Assembly (NCBI RefSeq): GCF_009760925.1
Contig: NZ_VRLV01000015.1
Span: 232,302-296,301, forward strand
Direction: 5' to 3'
Length of the DNA: 64,000 bases
Source of the DNA: Nonomuraea typhae
GTDB taxonomy: Bacteria; Actinomycetota; Actinomycetes; Streptosporangiales; Streptosporangiaceae
Shown here in pieces: positions 45,249 through 53,642 of this stretch; the stretch's first letter is position 1, and each line of letters begins with the position of its first letter. A model generated the notes under the pieces. It saw only the letters and a program-made list of their open reading frames with translations. It did no database searches and had not been told where the DNA came from. Both the position numbers and the translations under genes were made by a program.

Positions 45249-45773
45249 ATGACCCACGTCACCAGAGCCGGCGTCCTGCGCGCGGCCGGCGCCGCCGCGG
45301 CAGGACTGACCCTGGCCTCCCTGAGCGGCCCCGCCGCCGCGAGCGGGGAACACCCCAACGTCCGGCTCGTCCGCGACTACTACGCCGCCTACGCCGCGGG
45401 CGATCTGGCCGCGCTGCGTGAGCGGTTCTTCGCCCCCGCCATCGAGTGGACCATCCCCGGTCACCATCCCCTCGCCGGCACGAAAAGGGGCGTGGACGAG
45501 GTGCTGGCGTTCTTCGCCCAGCTCGGCCGGGCGGGCTTCCGGGCCGAGCCGATCGCGCTGGCCGCCGACGGGGACTGGGTGATCGACCTGCACCGCGGGT
45601 GGAGCACCAGGCCCAAGGGCCTCGACCTCACCTGGGCCCTCGCCTTCCGGATCCGGGGCGGCCGCATCGCGGCGGCGATCAACTTCCCGGGCGACCAGCA
45701 CGCCGCGGACGCGTTCTTCTGGCGGGTCTATCCGCTGGCGCCCATCCCCGACCGGTTGAAGGACCCGTCCTGA
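45249..45773 (+). CDS. Exported SnoaL/NTF2-like protein
   Basis: This 174-residue protein starts with a twin-Arg-less signal-like segment (THVTRAGVLRAAGAAAAGLTLASLSGPAAASG), then a complete SnoaL-like fold (NVRLVRDYYAAYAAGDLAALRERFFAPAIEWTIPGHHPLAGTKRG… DLTWALAFRIRGGRIAAAINFPGDQ). Members include cyclases, isomerases and binding proteins; the reaction here is unknown. ATG 45249 has GAGAGGAG five bases upstream. It is divergent from the NRPS operon and shares its palindrome region, so a link to that product (resistance or tailoring outside the cell) is possible but unproven. Confidence 0.75.
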   Translation: MTHVTRAGVLRAAGAAAAGLTLASLSGPAAASGEHPNVRLVRDYYAAYAAGDLAALRERFFAPAIEWTIPGHHPLAGTKRGVDEVLAFFAQLGRAGFRAEPIALAADGDWVIDLHRGWSTRPKGLDLTWALAFRIRGGRIAAAINFPGDQHAADAFFWRVYPLAPIPDRLKDPS

Positions 45774-45792
45774 CGCGGCGCCGCCGGCGGGA

Positions 45793-46809
45793 TCAGCCGC
45801 CGAGGAAGCGCAGCAGCTCCGCGGTGACGAACGCGGGGTTCTCCTCCACGAGCCAGTGCCCCGCCTTCGGCACGTCCACGGCGCGCACGATGTTGGTCAT
45901 GCGCGGGGCCACGGTGGCCTTGACCGGGGCGAGCTGGCCCTGGGCGGTCATGAGCAGGGTGGGCACCCGCGTGGGCTTCGCCTCCGTGGTGTCGCGCACG
46001 TCCTTGTCGAGGGCGCGGTAGAGCTCGAAGCCGCCTTTCAGGACCTCGGGCCGCTGGTAGGTCCGCGCGTACTCGGTGATCTCGGCGTCGGTGAACGGGG
46101 ACCGCTCCGAGGTGCCGCCGAAGGCCGATCCGTTGAACGCGACCTGCGGGTAGAACAGCGCCAGATACTCGCGCACGTCGTCGCCGACCACCGCCTCGGG
46201 GACCCGCCGCTGGGAGTGGAAGGCGATGTGCCAGCTCAGTGAGCGGTAGGTACGCGCGTCGATGCCCGGCCCGGGCAGCGGCAGGTCGAGGTAGCCGAGG
46301 CGGGCGGTGTCGGCGGGGAAGCGGGCGGCGTACTGGAACGCCACCGCGGCGCCGAGGTCGTGCCCGACGACGCGGGCGTCCCGCACCCCTAGCCGGCCGG
46401 CGATCAAGGAGTGCACGTACCGCGCCAGCGTGGCCTTGTCGTAGCCGGTCGGCGTGCCGGTGCTGTCGCCCAGACCGGGAAGATCGACGGCGTAGACGGT
46501 GTAGTGCCTGGCCAGCTCCGGCATGATCGGCCACCAGCCGTACCAGGTCTGCGGCCAGCCGTGCAGCAGCACCAGGGGCGGACCGCTGCCGCCGGTCACG
46601 TAGTGCATCCGGACGCCGTCGACGTCGGCGAACTCGTGCGTGAAGGATTTCGTGAACCGGGGGTCGCTCCGCGTGGCGACGGCGTAGGCGGGAACCTCGC
46701 CGGCGGCCGGGGCGGCGCAGGCCGCGGCACCGGTGGCGAGCACGAGGGCGAGGGCGACGGCCGCCGCCTTGCGCGCATATGAGAGAGAACGGCGTGGCTT
46801 GGTGATCAT
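45793..46809 (-). CDS. Exported alpha/beta hydrolase (epoxide-hydrolase-like)
   Basis: This 338-residue protein has an N-terminal export signal (SYARKAAAVALALVLATGAAACAAP), with a poor lipobox at GAAAC that may or may not be lipidated. The alpha/beta hydrolase domain shows HGWPQTWYGWWPIMPELA, VVGHDLGAAVAFQYA (nucleophile Asp in GHDLG, as in epoxide hydrolases and dehalogenases), two lid Tyr residues and PKAGHWLVEENP with the His. The Asp nucleophile points to an epoxide hydrolase. ATG 46809 is chosen (longer frame to 46860 is non-conserved). It is the last gene of a three-gene minus-strand unit, 34 bases after the DinB gene. Confidence 0.85.
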   Translation of the reverse strand: MITKPRRSLSYARKAAAVALALVLATGAAACAAPAAGEVPAYAVATRSDPRFTKSFTHEFADVDGVRMHYVTGGSGPPLVLLHGWPQTWYGWWPIMPELARHYTVYAVDLPGLGDSTGTPTGYDKATLARYVHSLIAGRLGVRDARVVGHDLGAAVAFQYAARFPADTARLGYLDLPLPGPGIDARTYRSLSWHIAFHSQRRVPEAVVGDDVREYLALFYPQVAFNGSAFGGTSERSPFTDAEITEYARTYQRPEVLKGGFELYRALDKDVRDTTEAKPTRVPTLLMTAQGQLAPVKATVAPRMTNIVRAVDVPKAGHWLVEENPAFVTAELLRFLGG

Positions 46810-46843
46810 GGGTTCGTGTCCTTGGTTCGAGACGGTGGCCGGG

Positions 46844-47329
46844 TCAGCGCCCGGTCGCACCGTCGATGAGCTCGCGCAGAATGTCGGCGTGACCGGCGTG
46901 GCGGCCGGTCTCCTCGATCAGGTGCGTGAGTGCCCAGCGGACGCTGGGAGCCGCGCCGCCCGGCTTCGGCCGGGGGACGGGCGCGCCCAGGTCTGCGCAG
47001 CCGTCGAGCACGTCGTTCGCGCGCTCGACCGTCTCCCGGTAGCGGGCGAGGACGTCGGCCACGGTGTCCTCCGGTGCGGCCTGGAACGTGGCCGGCCAGT
47101 CGGTGACCCTGTCCCCGAGGAAGGTCGCGCGCTCGACGTAGGTCAGGTGGTTGAGCAGGCCGAGCAGGTTCGTGCCCGACGGCATGGCGGCCGAGCGGAC
47201 CTGCGGTTCCGGGGCGCCGTCGACCTTCGCGGCGATCGAGGTCCGCAGGTAGTCGAGGAAGCCGCGCAGGGTCTCCGCCTCGCTGTTGCCGGTCCGGGGC
47301 GGCGGGGTGTCGCGGCGGGTGGTGGTCAT
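46844..47329 (-). CDS. DinB/DUF664-family protein
   Basis: This 161-residue four-helix protein has the DinB-like metal-binding His residues in LLNHLTYVERATFLGD and LTHLIEETGRHAGHADILRELIDG, diagnostic of DUF664. Members are thiol-S-transferase-like or detoxifying enzymes using mycothiol in actinomycetes; specific function unknown. It lies 19 bases after the methyltransferase and 34 before the hydrolase on the same strand. Confidence 0.87.
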   Translation of the reverse strand: MTTTRRDTPPPRTGNSEAETLRGFLDYLRTSIAAKVDGAPEPQVRSAAMPSGTNLLGLLNHLTYVERATFLGDRVTDWPATFQAAPEDTVADVLARYRETVERANDVLDGCADLGAPVPRPKPGGAAPSVRWALTHLIEETGRHAGHADILRELIDGATGR

Positions 47330-47348
47330 GATGGTCTCCTCGTCGGGG

Positions 47349-47984
47349 TCAGGCGGTGCGGCGGATGAGCAGGACGTGGTCGACGACCTCGGCGGTGCGC
47401 CCGCCCGGTCCGGTCGCGACCCGGCGAGGGGCGTCGGCCCGCTCGACCCTCCACGCCGCCTTGTCCAGGCCGATGCCCGCGGCGACCTCCAGCGGGGCCG
47501 GGTACCGGGCGTCTGGGTCCCGGTTCCACGACCACGGCGCGGCCGAGCCGTGGTCGACGACCAGCAGCAGCCCGCCCGGGCGCAGCGCGTGCGCGGCCGT
47601 GCGCAGCACCGCCGCCCTGTCCAGGTCGAAGGGGGTGTGCAGGTAGTGGGCGCAGACCAGGTCGACTCCGCCCTCCGGGAGGGACGGGAACGACGCGCGC
47701 AGGTCGTGCCGCTCGGCGGCGACCCGGTCGCCCAGGCCGTGGGCGCGGGCCAGGCCGGCGAGCCGCTCGATCGCCACGGCCGAGACGTCGGCGGCGGTGA
47801 CGTGCCATCCCCGGCGGGCGAGCCACAGCGCGTCGCCGCCGTCGCCGCATCCGAGGTCCAGGGCGTGGCCGGGCGGCAGGCCGGCGGCCGTTTCGGTGAG
47901 ACGGTCGTTCGGCCGCGGGTCGGCTCCTGGCTGCCGGGCCGCGTAGACGCCGTCCCAGAACGTGGTGATATCGGTGGTGCTCAT
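47349..47984 (-). CDS. SAM-dependent methyltransferase (tellurite-resistance TehB-like class)
   Basis: This 211-residue class I methyltransferase shows FWDGVYAARQ at the start, HALDLGCGDGGDALWLARRGWHVTAADVSAVAIERL as the SAM site and LVCAHYLHTPF then ALRPGGLLLVVDHG. It resembles TehB/thiopurine-type enzymes that methylate small molecules. ATG 47984 has GAAGGAG eight bases upstream. The open frame to 48629 beyond it is antisense to the XRE gene. First gene of the unit, divergent from the XRE-cupin regulator. Confidence 0.85.
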   Translation of the reverse strand: MSTTDITTFWDGVYAARQPGADPRPNDRLTETAAGLPPGHALDLGCGDGGDALWLARRGWHVTAADVSAVAIERLAGLARAHGLGDRVAAERHDLRASFPSLPEGGVDLVCAHYLHTPFDLDRAAVLRTAAHALRPGGLLLVVDHGSAAPWSWNRDPDARYPAPLEVAAGIGLDKAAWRVERADAPRRVATGPGGRTAEVVDHVLLIRRTA

Positions 47985-48017
47985 CGAGACTCCTTCACTG
48001 GGAAGGCGTTCAGTCTC

Positions 48018-48063
48018 GCCAGACCATCCCCGGTCTGGCACGCAATCTTGCCGTTCTGGCAAG
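48018..48063. promoter_or_regulatory. Two inverted repeats in the methyltransferase/XRE gap
   Basis: GCCAGACC (48018-48025) with GGTCTGGC (48032-48039), and CTTGCC (48047-48052) with GGCAAG (48058-48063). TCTGGCA also occurs twice as a direct repeat. Both lie in the 87-base gap between divergent starts and are probable sites for the XRE-cupin regulator. Confidence 0.5.
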
Positions 48064-48071
48064 CTGGGGCG

Positions 48072-48677
48072 ATGGACAGCGAAACGGAAGACGTTCTCGG
48101 CGCGGTGGGGCCCCGGCTGCGCGCGCTGCGCCGCGACCGGGGAATCACCCTCGCCGGCCTCGCGGCGACGACCGGGGTCTCGGAGAGCACGCTGTCGCGG
48201 CTGGAGAGCGGGCAGCGCCGGGCGACCCTGGAGTTGCTGCTGCCGCTGGCCCGCGCCTACGACGTTCCGCTGGACGACCTCGTCGGCGCCCCGCGCACGG
48301 GCGACCCGCGGATCCACCTGAAGCCGATGCGGCGGTTCGGGATGGTCTTCGTGCCGTTGTCCCGGCGGCCGGGCGGGACCCAGGCGTTCAAGATGATCAT
48401 TCCCGCCCGGCCGGAGCCCCTCGAGCCGACCCCGCAGACCCACGAGGGCTTCGAATGGGTGTACGTGCTCAGCGGCCGGCTCCGGCTGGTGCTCGGCGAG
48501 CACGACCTGACGATGTCGGCCGGTGAGACCGCCGAGTTCGACACGTCCCTGCCGCACTGGCTGGGCAGCGCGGACGGCGGCGCGGTCGAGCTTCTCATCC
48601 TGTTCGGCCTGCAAGGCGTGCGCGCCCACGTGCGCGCCGCTCCCCGCCGCCCGCCTCGGGGCCAGATCGGCCGGTGA
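48072..48677 (+). CDS. XRE-family regulator with C-terminal cupin domain
   Basis: This 201-residue protein has an XRE HTH (RLRALRRDRGITLAGLAATTGVSESTLSRLESGQRRATLELLLPLARAYDVPLDDLVG) followed by a cupin sensor (QTHEGFEWVYVLSGRLRLVLGEHDLTMSAGETAEFDTSLPHWLGSADGG). ATG 48072 starts the HTH-bearing protein; the longer frame is antisense to the methyltransferase. The layout is that of small-molecule-responsive regulators. It probably controls itself and the divergent methyltransferase-DinB-hydrolase unit. Confidence 0.9.
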   Translation: MDSETEDVLGAVGPRLRALRRDRGITLAGLAATTGVSESTLSRLESGQRRATLELLLPLARAYDVPLDDLVGAPRTGDPRIHLKPMRRFGMVFVPLSRRPGGTQAFKMIIPARPEPLEPTPQTHEGFEWVYVLSGRLRLVLGEHDLTMSAGETAEFDTSLPHWLGSADGGAVELLILFGLQGVRAHVRAAPRRPPRGQIGR

Positions 48678-48679
48678 AC

Positions 48680-48700
48680 CCGGCCCTCACACCGGGCCGG
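48680..48700. terminator. Short hairpin between convergent XRE and permease genes
   Basis: Arms CCGGCCC (48680-48686) and GGGCCGG (48694-48700) with a seven-base loop fill the 25-base gap between the two stops. Confidence 0.55.
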
Positions 48701-48702
48701 CC

Positions 48703-49881
48703 CTACCGCAGCGCTTCGGCCGGCTCCATCCGGGCCGCGCGCAACGCCGGATACAACCCGGCCAGCAGCCCCACCAGCGCACCCGCCACGGGGGCCGCCA
48801 GCGCCAGCCGTACGTCGAGGACCGGCGTCCACTGCCGCACGGCGGCCACCGCGACGACGGCGATCATGCCCACGCTGGCCCCGATCACCCCGCCGGTCAG
48901 GCCGATCAGGCTGGACTCCATCAGGAACTGGGCGGCGATGTGCCGGCGGGCCGCGCCCAGGGCGCGGCGCAGGCCGATCTCGGCGACCCTCTCCATGACG
49001 GTGACCAGCGTGACGTTGGCGATGCCCACCGCGCCGACGACCAGCGAGACCAGGCCGAGGATGAGGAAGAGGCCGTTGACGTCGTCCTGGGCGCCGTCAC
49101 GCGCCCGCTTCGGGCTCGGCGGCGCGATCACCTGCAGTTCGGCGCTGCGGTTGGGGCTCAGCGCGAGCGGCGCCTGGCGGGCGATGAGCTCGGCGGCGCC
49201 CAGTTGCGTGGCGACCAGGACGCGGGTGACGTCCTTCAGGCCGATGTCGGGGCCCAGCGTGGGCGGGACGAGGACGGCGCTGGCCAGGATCTGCTCGCGC
49301 CGCAGGCCGCCGATGATGCCGATGACGGTGTAGCTGCGGTCCTTGATGAACACCGCGGGCGCGTGTTCCAGGCTGGTGATGCCGAGCATGGCGGCGGCCT
49401 GCTCCCCCAGCACGGCCACCCGGTCGCGGCGGGAGACGTGACCGGCGTCGTAGAAGCGCCCGGCCGTCATCCGGCCGAGGGTGGTCTCCGGCAGGTCGGG
49501 GGTGGCCGCGACCACCGCGAGCGTCTGACCGGACACCCGGGTCGGGTCGAGCAGGTTGTTGGCGGTCACGACGAGGTTGGAGCTCCCGTCGCTCTGCGCC
49601 AGCGCCGTGGCCGACGTCACGCCGCGCAGGCGGCGCAGTTCCTTGGCCGCGTCCCAGGCCACCAGGGGGTGGTGGCCGCCGCGGGGCACCTCGACGGTGA
49701 CGCTCGTGGCCAGCAGTTCGTCGAAACGGCCGACGATCTGGTTGCCCGCGGTCGCGGCGATGCCCAGGGTGATCACCAGCGTGGCGATGCCCAGGACGGT
49801 GCCGAGGGTGGTCAGGGCCGAGCGCACGGGGCGGGCCAGCATCCCGGCCATGGACTCGGTCCACAGGTCACGGAGTTTCAC
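48703..49881 (-). CDS. MacB/FtsX-type ABC transporter permease
   Basis: This 392-residue permease has one N-terminal helix (RSALTTLGTVLGIATLVITLGIAATA), a large extracytoplasmic MacB-PCD-like domain (about 50-265), and three C-terminal helices of the FtsX module (LILGLVSLVVGAVGIANVTLVTVMERVAEIGLRRALGA… ). Such transporters move lipids, lipoproteins or peptides mechanically across the envelope. It overlaps the ATPase gene by 14 bases and is the last gene of a four-gene minus-strand operon. Confidence 0.9.
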   Translation of the reverse strand: MKLRDLWTESMAGMLARPVRSALTTLGTVLGIATLVITLGIAATAGNQIVGRFDELLATSVTVEVPRGGHHPLVAWDAAKELRRLRGVTSATALAQSDGSSNLVVTANNLLDPTRVSGQTLAVVAATPDLPETTLGRMTAGRFYDAGHVSRRDRVAVLGEQAAAMLGITSLEHAPAVFIKDRSYTVIGIIGGLRREQILASAVLVPPTLGPDIGLKDVTRVLVATQLGAAELIARQAPLALSPNRSAELQVIAPPSPKRARDGAQDDVNGLFLILGLVSLVVGAVGIANVTLVTVMERVAEIGLRRALGAARRHIAAQFLMESSLIGLTGGVIGASVGMIAVVAVAAVRQWTPVLDVRLALAAPVAGALVGLLAGLYPALRAARMEPAEALR

Positions 49882-50545
49882 TGAGCGCTCCGTCCGCGAT
49901 CCTGACCCGGCGTTTGGCCCTGGCGCTCACCTCGTCCTCGTGGGTGATCACCAAGATGGTCAGGCCGTCCGCGCGCAGGCCGTCGAACAGGTCGAGGATG
50001 GCCTCGGTGTTGCGGCTGTCGAGGTTGCCGGTCGGCTCGTCGCACAGCAGCAGGGCGGGCTTGGCCATCAGCGCGCGGGCGATGGCCACGCGCTGGCGCT
50101 CGCCGCCCGACAGCCGGTCGGGGACGAATCCGATGCGATGGCTCATGCCCACCTGTTCCAGTGCTTGTTCGGCGCGGGCCCGCCGGCCGGCGCGCGGATG
50201 CGGGCCGTACACCTCGGCGAGCATCACGTTCTCCACGACCGTCCGGTGGGGCAGCAGGTGGAAGGACTGGAAGACGAAGCCGATGCGGGTGCCGCGCAGC
50301 CGGGTCCGCGCGCCGTCGCGCAGCTGCGTGGTCTCGACGCCGTCCAGCCGGTAGGTGCCGGAGGTCGGCCGGTCGAGCAGGCCGAGAATGTTGAGCAGGG
50401 TGGACTTGCCGGAGCCGGACGGCCCGATGATGGCCACGTAGTCGCCCTGGCCGACACGCAGGTACACCTCGGCCAGCGCCCGCACCGGCGGGTCCGACGG
50501 GAACTCCCGGCAGACGCCGGCCAGCTCGATGACGGGCTCAGGCAT
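49868..50545 (-). CDS. MacB/LolD-type ABC transporter ATPase
   Basis: This 225-residue ATPase has Walker A IGPSGSGKSTLLNILGLLDRPTSGTYRLDG, the Q-loop FVFQSFHLLPHRTVVENVML, signature DRLSGGERQRVAIARALM, Walker B ALLLCDEPTGNLDS and the H-loop VITHE. It drives the FtsX-type permease. The gene overlaps the adaptor 3' end by eight bases and the permease start by 14. Confidence 0.93.
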   Translation of the reverse strand: MPEPVIELAGVCREFPSDPPVRALAEVYLRVGQGDYVAIIGPSGSGKSTLLNILGLLDRPTSGTYRLDGVETTQLRDGARTRLRGTRIGFVFQSFHLLPHRTVVENVMLAEVYGPHPRAGRRARAEQALEQVGMSHRIGFVPDRLSGGERQRVAIARALMAKPALLLCDEPTGNLDSRNTEAILDLFDGLRADGLTILVITHEDEVSARAKRRVRIADGALSETP

Positions 50546-52292
50546 CGCTCACCACGACCCGGTCGCCCTCCTTGAGCTCGCCCGCGCGCACGGGGGTGAC
50601 CTTGACGTCCCCGTCGGCGGTCAGGCCCGTGCGCACCTCGACCTCGCGGGTACGGTCACCGTCCAGGGCCACCCTGACCCGGGGCCGCCCGTCGGCGGAG
50701 GTGATCACGGCGGCCACCGGGACGGCCAGGACCTCGCCCTCGGTCGAGCCGACCGAGATCCGCACGGTCATGGGCGAGCCGACCAGGGACTTCAGCCCCT
50801 TGGCCGCGCCGGGCGTGAGCAGGACGGGCACCGAGCCGGTGTCGGACTCCTCCCCGTCCTTCGGCTTCTCCCCCGCCGTCTTGGCGTCCTCGCCCACCGC
50901 GCTCAGCGTGGCGGGCACCTGGGTGCCGTCCATGGTCTCCATCGACGCCTCCTGGCCCGCGCGCAGCAGCTTGGCCTCTTTGGCGTCGACCGATCCGGAG
51001 ACGGCGAAGGCCGAGCTGGTCACGGTGGCGACCTTGCCCTCGATGGTGTCGCCCGGCTTGACCTCCGCCTTGTCGATGCGGGCGGGCAGCTTCGGCAGGA
51101 AGACGATCTCACCGGCCGGGACGCTGACCCCGTAGGTCTCGCGGAACTCCGCCAGCAGAGTCCTGGCATCGGCCAGGTTGGAGACGCTGTGGGCGAGCTT
51201 CGCCCGCAGCGGCGAGACCTTCCTGGCCCGCTTCAGCGCCTGGGCGGCGGTGGCCTCGGCCTCCTTCGCGGTGCGCACCGCCTTGCGCAGTTCCTCCAGC
51301 CGCTTGTCCCGCTCGACGCCGATCTGCTCCTCGTAGGCGCTCACGGCCCGCTGGGCTTCGTCGAGGTCCTGCTGGGCGTTGGCCAGCTTCATCTCCAGCA
51401 GGCTCGTGTCCACCGGCGTGGGCGTCGGCGCGGGCGTCGTGGTCGGCGCGGGCGCCGGTTTCCTGGCCTCGGCCAGCGCCTGCTCGGCCGCGAGCACCTG
51501 CTCCTCCGCGGTCCGTACGGCGCGGCGCAGCGTGGCCAGCTGGGTCTCCTGCTCGGGGGTGACCTCCGGCGCCTGCGCCAGCGCCCGCTCCGCCTCCTTC
51601 AGGTCCCGGCGGGCGTTGTCGTGCCGGATCCGCAGCGGCCGCACGTCGAGACCCTCGTCCAGGGCCTTGCGGTCGGCGGCCAGGGTCTCCTGCGCGGTCT
51701 GCACGGCCTGGCGCAGCTGCTGCAGGTTCTTGCGCGCCTCCAGGTCGGGCTCCTGGGCCTTGTAGCCGCGTCTGGCGTACCAGCGTTTCACCGCCGCCAC
51801 CGTGGCCGCGTCGAAGACGCCGCTCACGCGCACCCGCAGCGCGCGCTGGAGCTGCTTGACGTCGTCGCCCTCGGTGCCCGGCACCAGGGGGCGGTACATC
51901 GGCTTCTTGCCCTGCAGGGCGAAGACGGGCCGTCCGTTGACCTGCATCAGCACCTGGCCCTTGCGGATCGGGCCGGGCTTGGGCGCCGTGGTGACCCGCT
52001 GGGCGGCGCCGTTCGCCCCGGCCCCCGCCGGGCCCCCGCCGCCGCCGTTCCCCCCGACCATCCCGGCCAGGGAGACCGGCAGCGGCGAGCCGTACGTGAG
52101 CGTGCCGCTGACCGTCACGGTGCTGGTGAGCTTGCGCCGCTCGACCGGGGCCGTGACCAGGGAGGGCTTGGGCGGGCGGCGGTTGGCGGCCTCCTCGGCG
52201 GGAGAGCGCAGCCGGGAGCCGACGACCCACCCCACGGCGGCGATCACCAGCACGCCCGCCACCACCAGGGCGAGCACCCGTGATCTGCGCAC
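50538..52292 (-). CDS. Membrane-anchored HlyD/MacA-like adaptor with peptidoglycan-binding domain
   Basis: This 584-residue protein is anchored by one N-terminal helix (SRVLALVVAGVLVIAAVGWVVGS). A PG_binding_1 motif follows (PGTEGDDVKQLQRALRVRVSGVFDAATVAAVKRWYARRGY, about 140-180). Next are long charged coiled coils (about 185-385, interrupted by a Pro-Thr stretch), then the barrel/beta domains with VPAAVITSADGRPRVRVALDG. The layout is the Gram-positive counterpart of MacA. It links the ATPase/permease to the wall. GTG 52292 lies one base past the lipoprotein stop. Confidence 0.88.
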   Translation of the reverse strand: MRRSRVLALVVAGVLVIAAVGWVVGSRLRSPAEEAANRRPPKPSLVTAPVERRKLTSTVTVSGTLTYGSPLPVSLAGMVGGNGGGGGPAGAGANGAAQRVTTAPKPGPIRKGQVLMQVNGRPVFALQGKKPMYRPLVPGTEGDDVKQLQRALRVRVSGVFDAATVAAVKRWYARRGYKAQEPDLEARKNLQQLRQAVQTAQETLAADRKALDEGLDVRPLRIRHDNARRDLKEAERALAQAPEVTPEQETQLATLRRAVRTAEEQVLAAEQALAEARKPAPAPTTTPAPTPTPVDTSLLEMKLANAQQDLDEAQRAVSAYEEQIGVERDKRLEELRKAVRTAKEAEATAAQALKRARKVSPLRAKLAHSVSNLADARTLLAEFRETYGVSVPAGEIVFLPKLPARIDKAEVKPGDTIEGKVATVTSSAFAVSGSVDAKEAKLLRAGQEASMETMDGTQVPATLSAVGEDAKTAGEKPKDGEESDTGSVPVLLTPGAAKGLKSLVGSPMTVRISVGSTEGEVLAVPVAAVITSADGRPRVRVALDGDRTREVEVRTGLTADGDVKVTPVRAGELKEGDRVVVSDA

Positions 52293-52293
52293 G

Positions 52294-53163
52294 CTACTTC
52301 ACAACCGTGACGGACATCATGCCGACGCCGGGCAGGAACTGGGCGCGCTCGTAGACCGCGTTGACCTTGGGCCGGTAGACGGGGTGAAAGTCCTTGCCGC
52401 ACTCCAGGTCGTCCAGGGCCGCCTTGATCTCCCGCTGCAGCAGGGGCCGCGCCTGGGCCGGCGAGGGGTTCTTGCCGGCCGCGGCGAGCTTGCCGAACTC
52501 CTCCATGAACGGCCCCTCGGTGCTGCGCGCGATCTCCGAGGGGCTCTGGGAGGTGACCCGGTAGCCCTTGGCCTTCAGGCAGTCGCCGAACGCGCCGGCC
52601 AGCTCCACCAGCTTGGGATCGCCGTCGATCTCGCGGCTGATGATCTGCTTCAGCATCTCGCTCTGGGCCTTGCCCACCTCCTCCATCGACTTCATGCGCT
52701 TGCCGGTGGCCTTGTTGATCATGTCCAGCGTGCAGGCGCTCATCGCGTTGAAATACGCCTCCCGCTGCGGTTTCGGGAGCCCGTTGATGACCTTCGCGTT
52801 GGGGTCGTCGCCCGTCTCGCCCTCGGCCATGCTGCGCGACATCCGGCCGACGCCGTCGTTGGGGTAGACGAGGGAAGCGGCAAACCCGAAGCCGTATTTT
52901 TCCCGATATTTCTTCATCCCTTGGTAGTCGCCGGACATTTCCTGCTTGATGGCCTCCGGCGGCTCCGGCATGGACACCATCGGGTGGTAGGTGAAGCCCT
53001 TGCCCTTCATGCAGGTGGCCAGCTGGGCCTGCTGTTCACGCTGCTTGTTGGCGGGATCGGCGGAAGGCGCCGCGGACGCCTCGGTCCCGCCGGACGAGGC
53101 GCATCCGGTGAGGGCCGCCAGCAGGGCCGCAGCGACAACGAGCGGCACTCGGGAGTTGGTCAT
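52294..53163 (-). CDS. Putative exported lipoprotein at head of the export operon
   Basis: This 289-residue protein has a signal peptide with lipobox LTGC (SRVPLVVAAALLAALTGCASSGG; Cys about 21). The mature part is helical with five Cys, including pairs such as QLATCMKGKGF and ELAGAFGDCLKAKGYRV. No known family was recognised. It is the first gene of the operon with the adaptor, ATPase and permease, so it is a likely substrate-binding or sensor subunit. Upstream repeats suggest response-regulator control. Confidence 0.8.
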   Translation of the reverse strand: MTNSRVPLVVAAALLAALTGCASSGGTEASAAPSADPANKQREQQAQLATCMKGKGFTYHPMVSMPEPPEAIKQEMSGDYQGMKKYREKYGFGFAASLVYPNDGVGRMSRSMAEGETGDDPNAKVINGLPKPQREAYFNAMSACTLDMINKATGKRMKSMEEVGKAQSEMLKQIISREIDGDPKLVELAGAFGDCLKAKGYRVTSQSPSEIARSTEGPFMEEFGKLAAAGKNPSPAQARPLLQREIKAALDDLECGKDFHPVYRPKVNAVYERAQFLPGVGMMSVTVVK

Positions 53164-53187
53164 GGGGCTTCACTGTCACGAGTGCAT

Positions 53188-53236
53188 CCTGAAGCCAACC
53201 TGAACGCGGCTGAATCGCCCTTCAGCCGCGTTCAGG
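53188..53236 (-). promoter_or_regulatory. CCTGAA/GCTGAA repeat array and 16-base hairpin (response-regulator-like site)
   Basis: On the plus strand CCTGAA occurs at 53188-53193 and 53199-53204, with GCTGAA at 53209-53214, so half-sites recur every 10-11 bases, the spacing OmpR-type response regulators bind. The region also forms a perfect hairpin with 16-base arms CCTGAACGCGGCTGAA (53199-53214) and TTCAGCCGCGTTCAGG (53221-53236). It lies 25-73 bases before the lipoprotein start on the minus strand. No two-component genes adjoin. Confidence 0.55.
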
Positions 53237-53495
53237 CGCGTTCCTCCAGGCGGCCGCCCCGCGGCGGCGTGACGGTCATGATGGCGCTGGGGATGCCGAG
53301 CGGGATGCGGCGCCACCGCCCGCGCGAGACGATGGCCGCGGTCCCGGCCGGCAGCCTGATCGCCGCGACGTCGAGGGCGTGCACCACGACGAAGTAGCGG
53401 TGTGGGCCGTGCCCGGCCGGCGCGTCCGGTCCGCAGGCCGTCACGGCGTAGCTCTCCGCGCCTTCGGGGGCGCCGCTCCACGACGGCTGCGGACC
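53232..53495 (-). pseudogene. Degenerate PEBP (YbhB/Raf-kinase-inhibitor-like) remnant
   Basis: The minus strand from 53495 reads GPQPSWSGAPEGAESYAVTA, CGPDAPAGHGPHRYFVVVHALDV and ends at 53232. These are the ligand-site start and the C-terminal strand of PEBP family proteins joined with the middle missing, and there is no N-terminal start. The stop codon lies inside the hairpin of the export operon. It is a relic; a normal PEBP is about 150-180 residues. Confidence 0.5.
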
Positions 53496-53642
53496 TCTCC
53501 GATGCGCGCCGGCAGCAGATCGCCGGGGCCCGCCGTACGATCGAGCCCGTCATGCTGCGCCTGGCGAGCGTGGCCGGTCTGGCCTGACGCCCCGCGACCT
53601 GTCTGGACGAAGAGGCACGGAGGGCTCGTAAGCTGGACGTTT

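Noticed and set aside
53402..53587. 61-codon plus-strand frame before the LAL regulator
   Set aside because: It is mostly antisense to the PEBP relic, with no recognisable motif; only the last 30 codons look even weakly coding.
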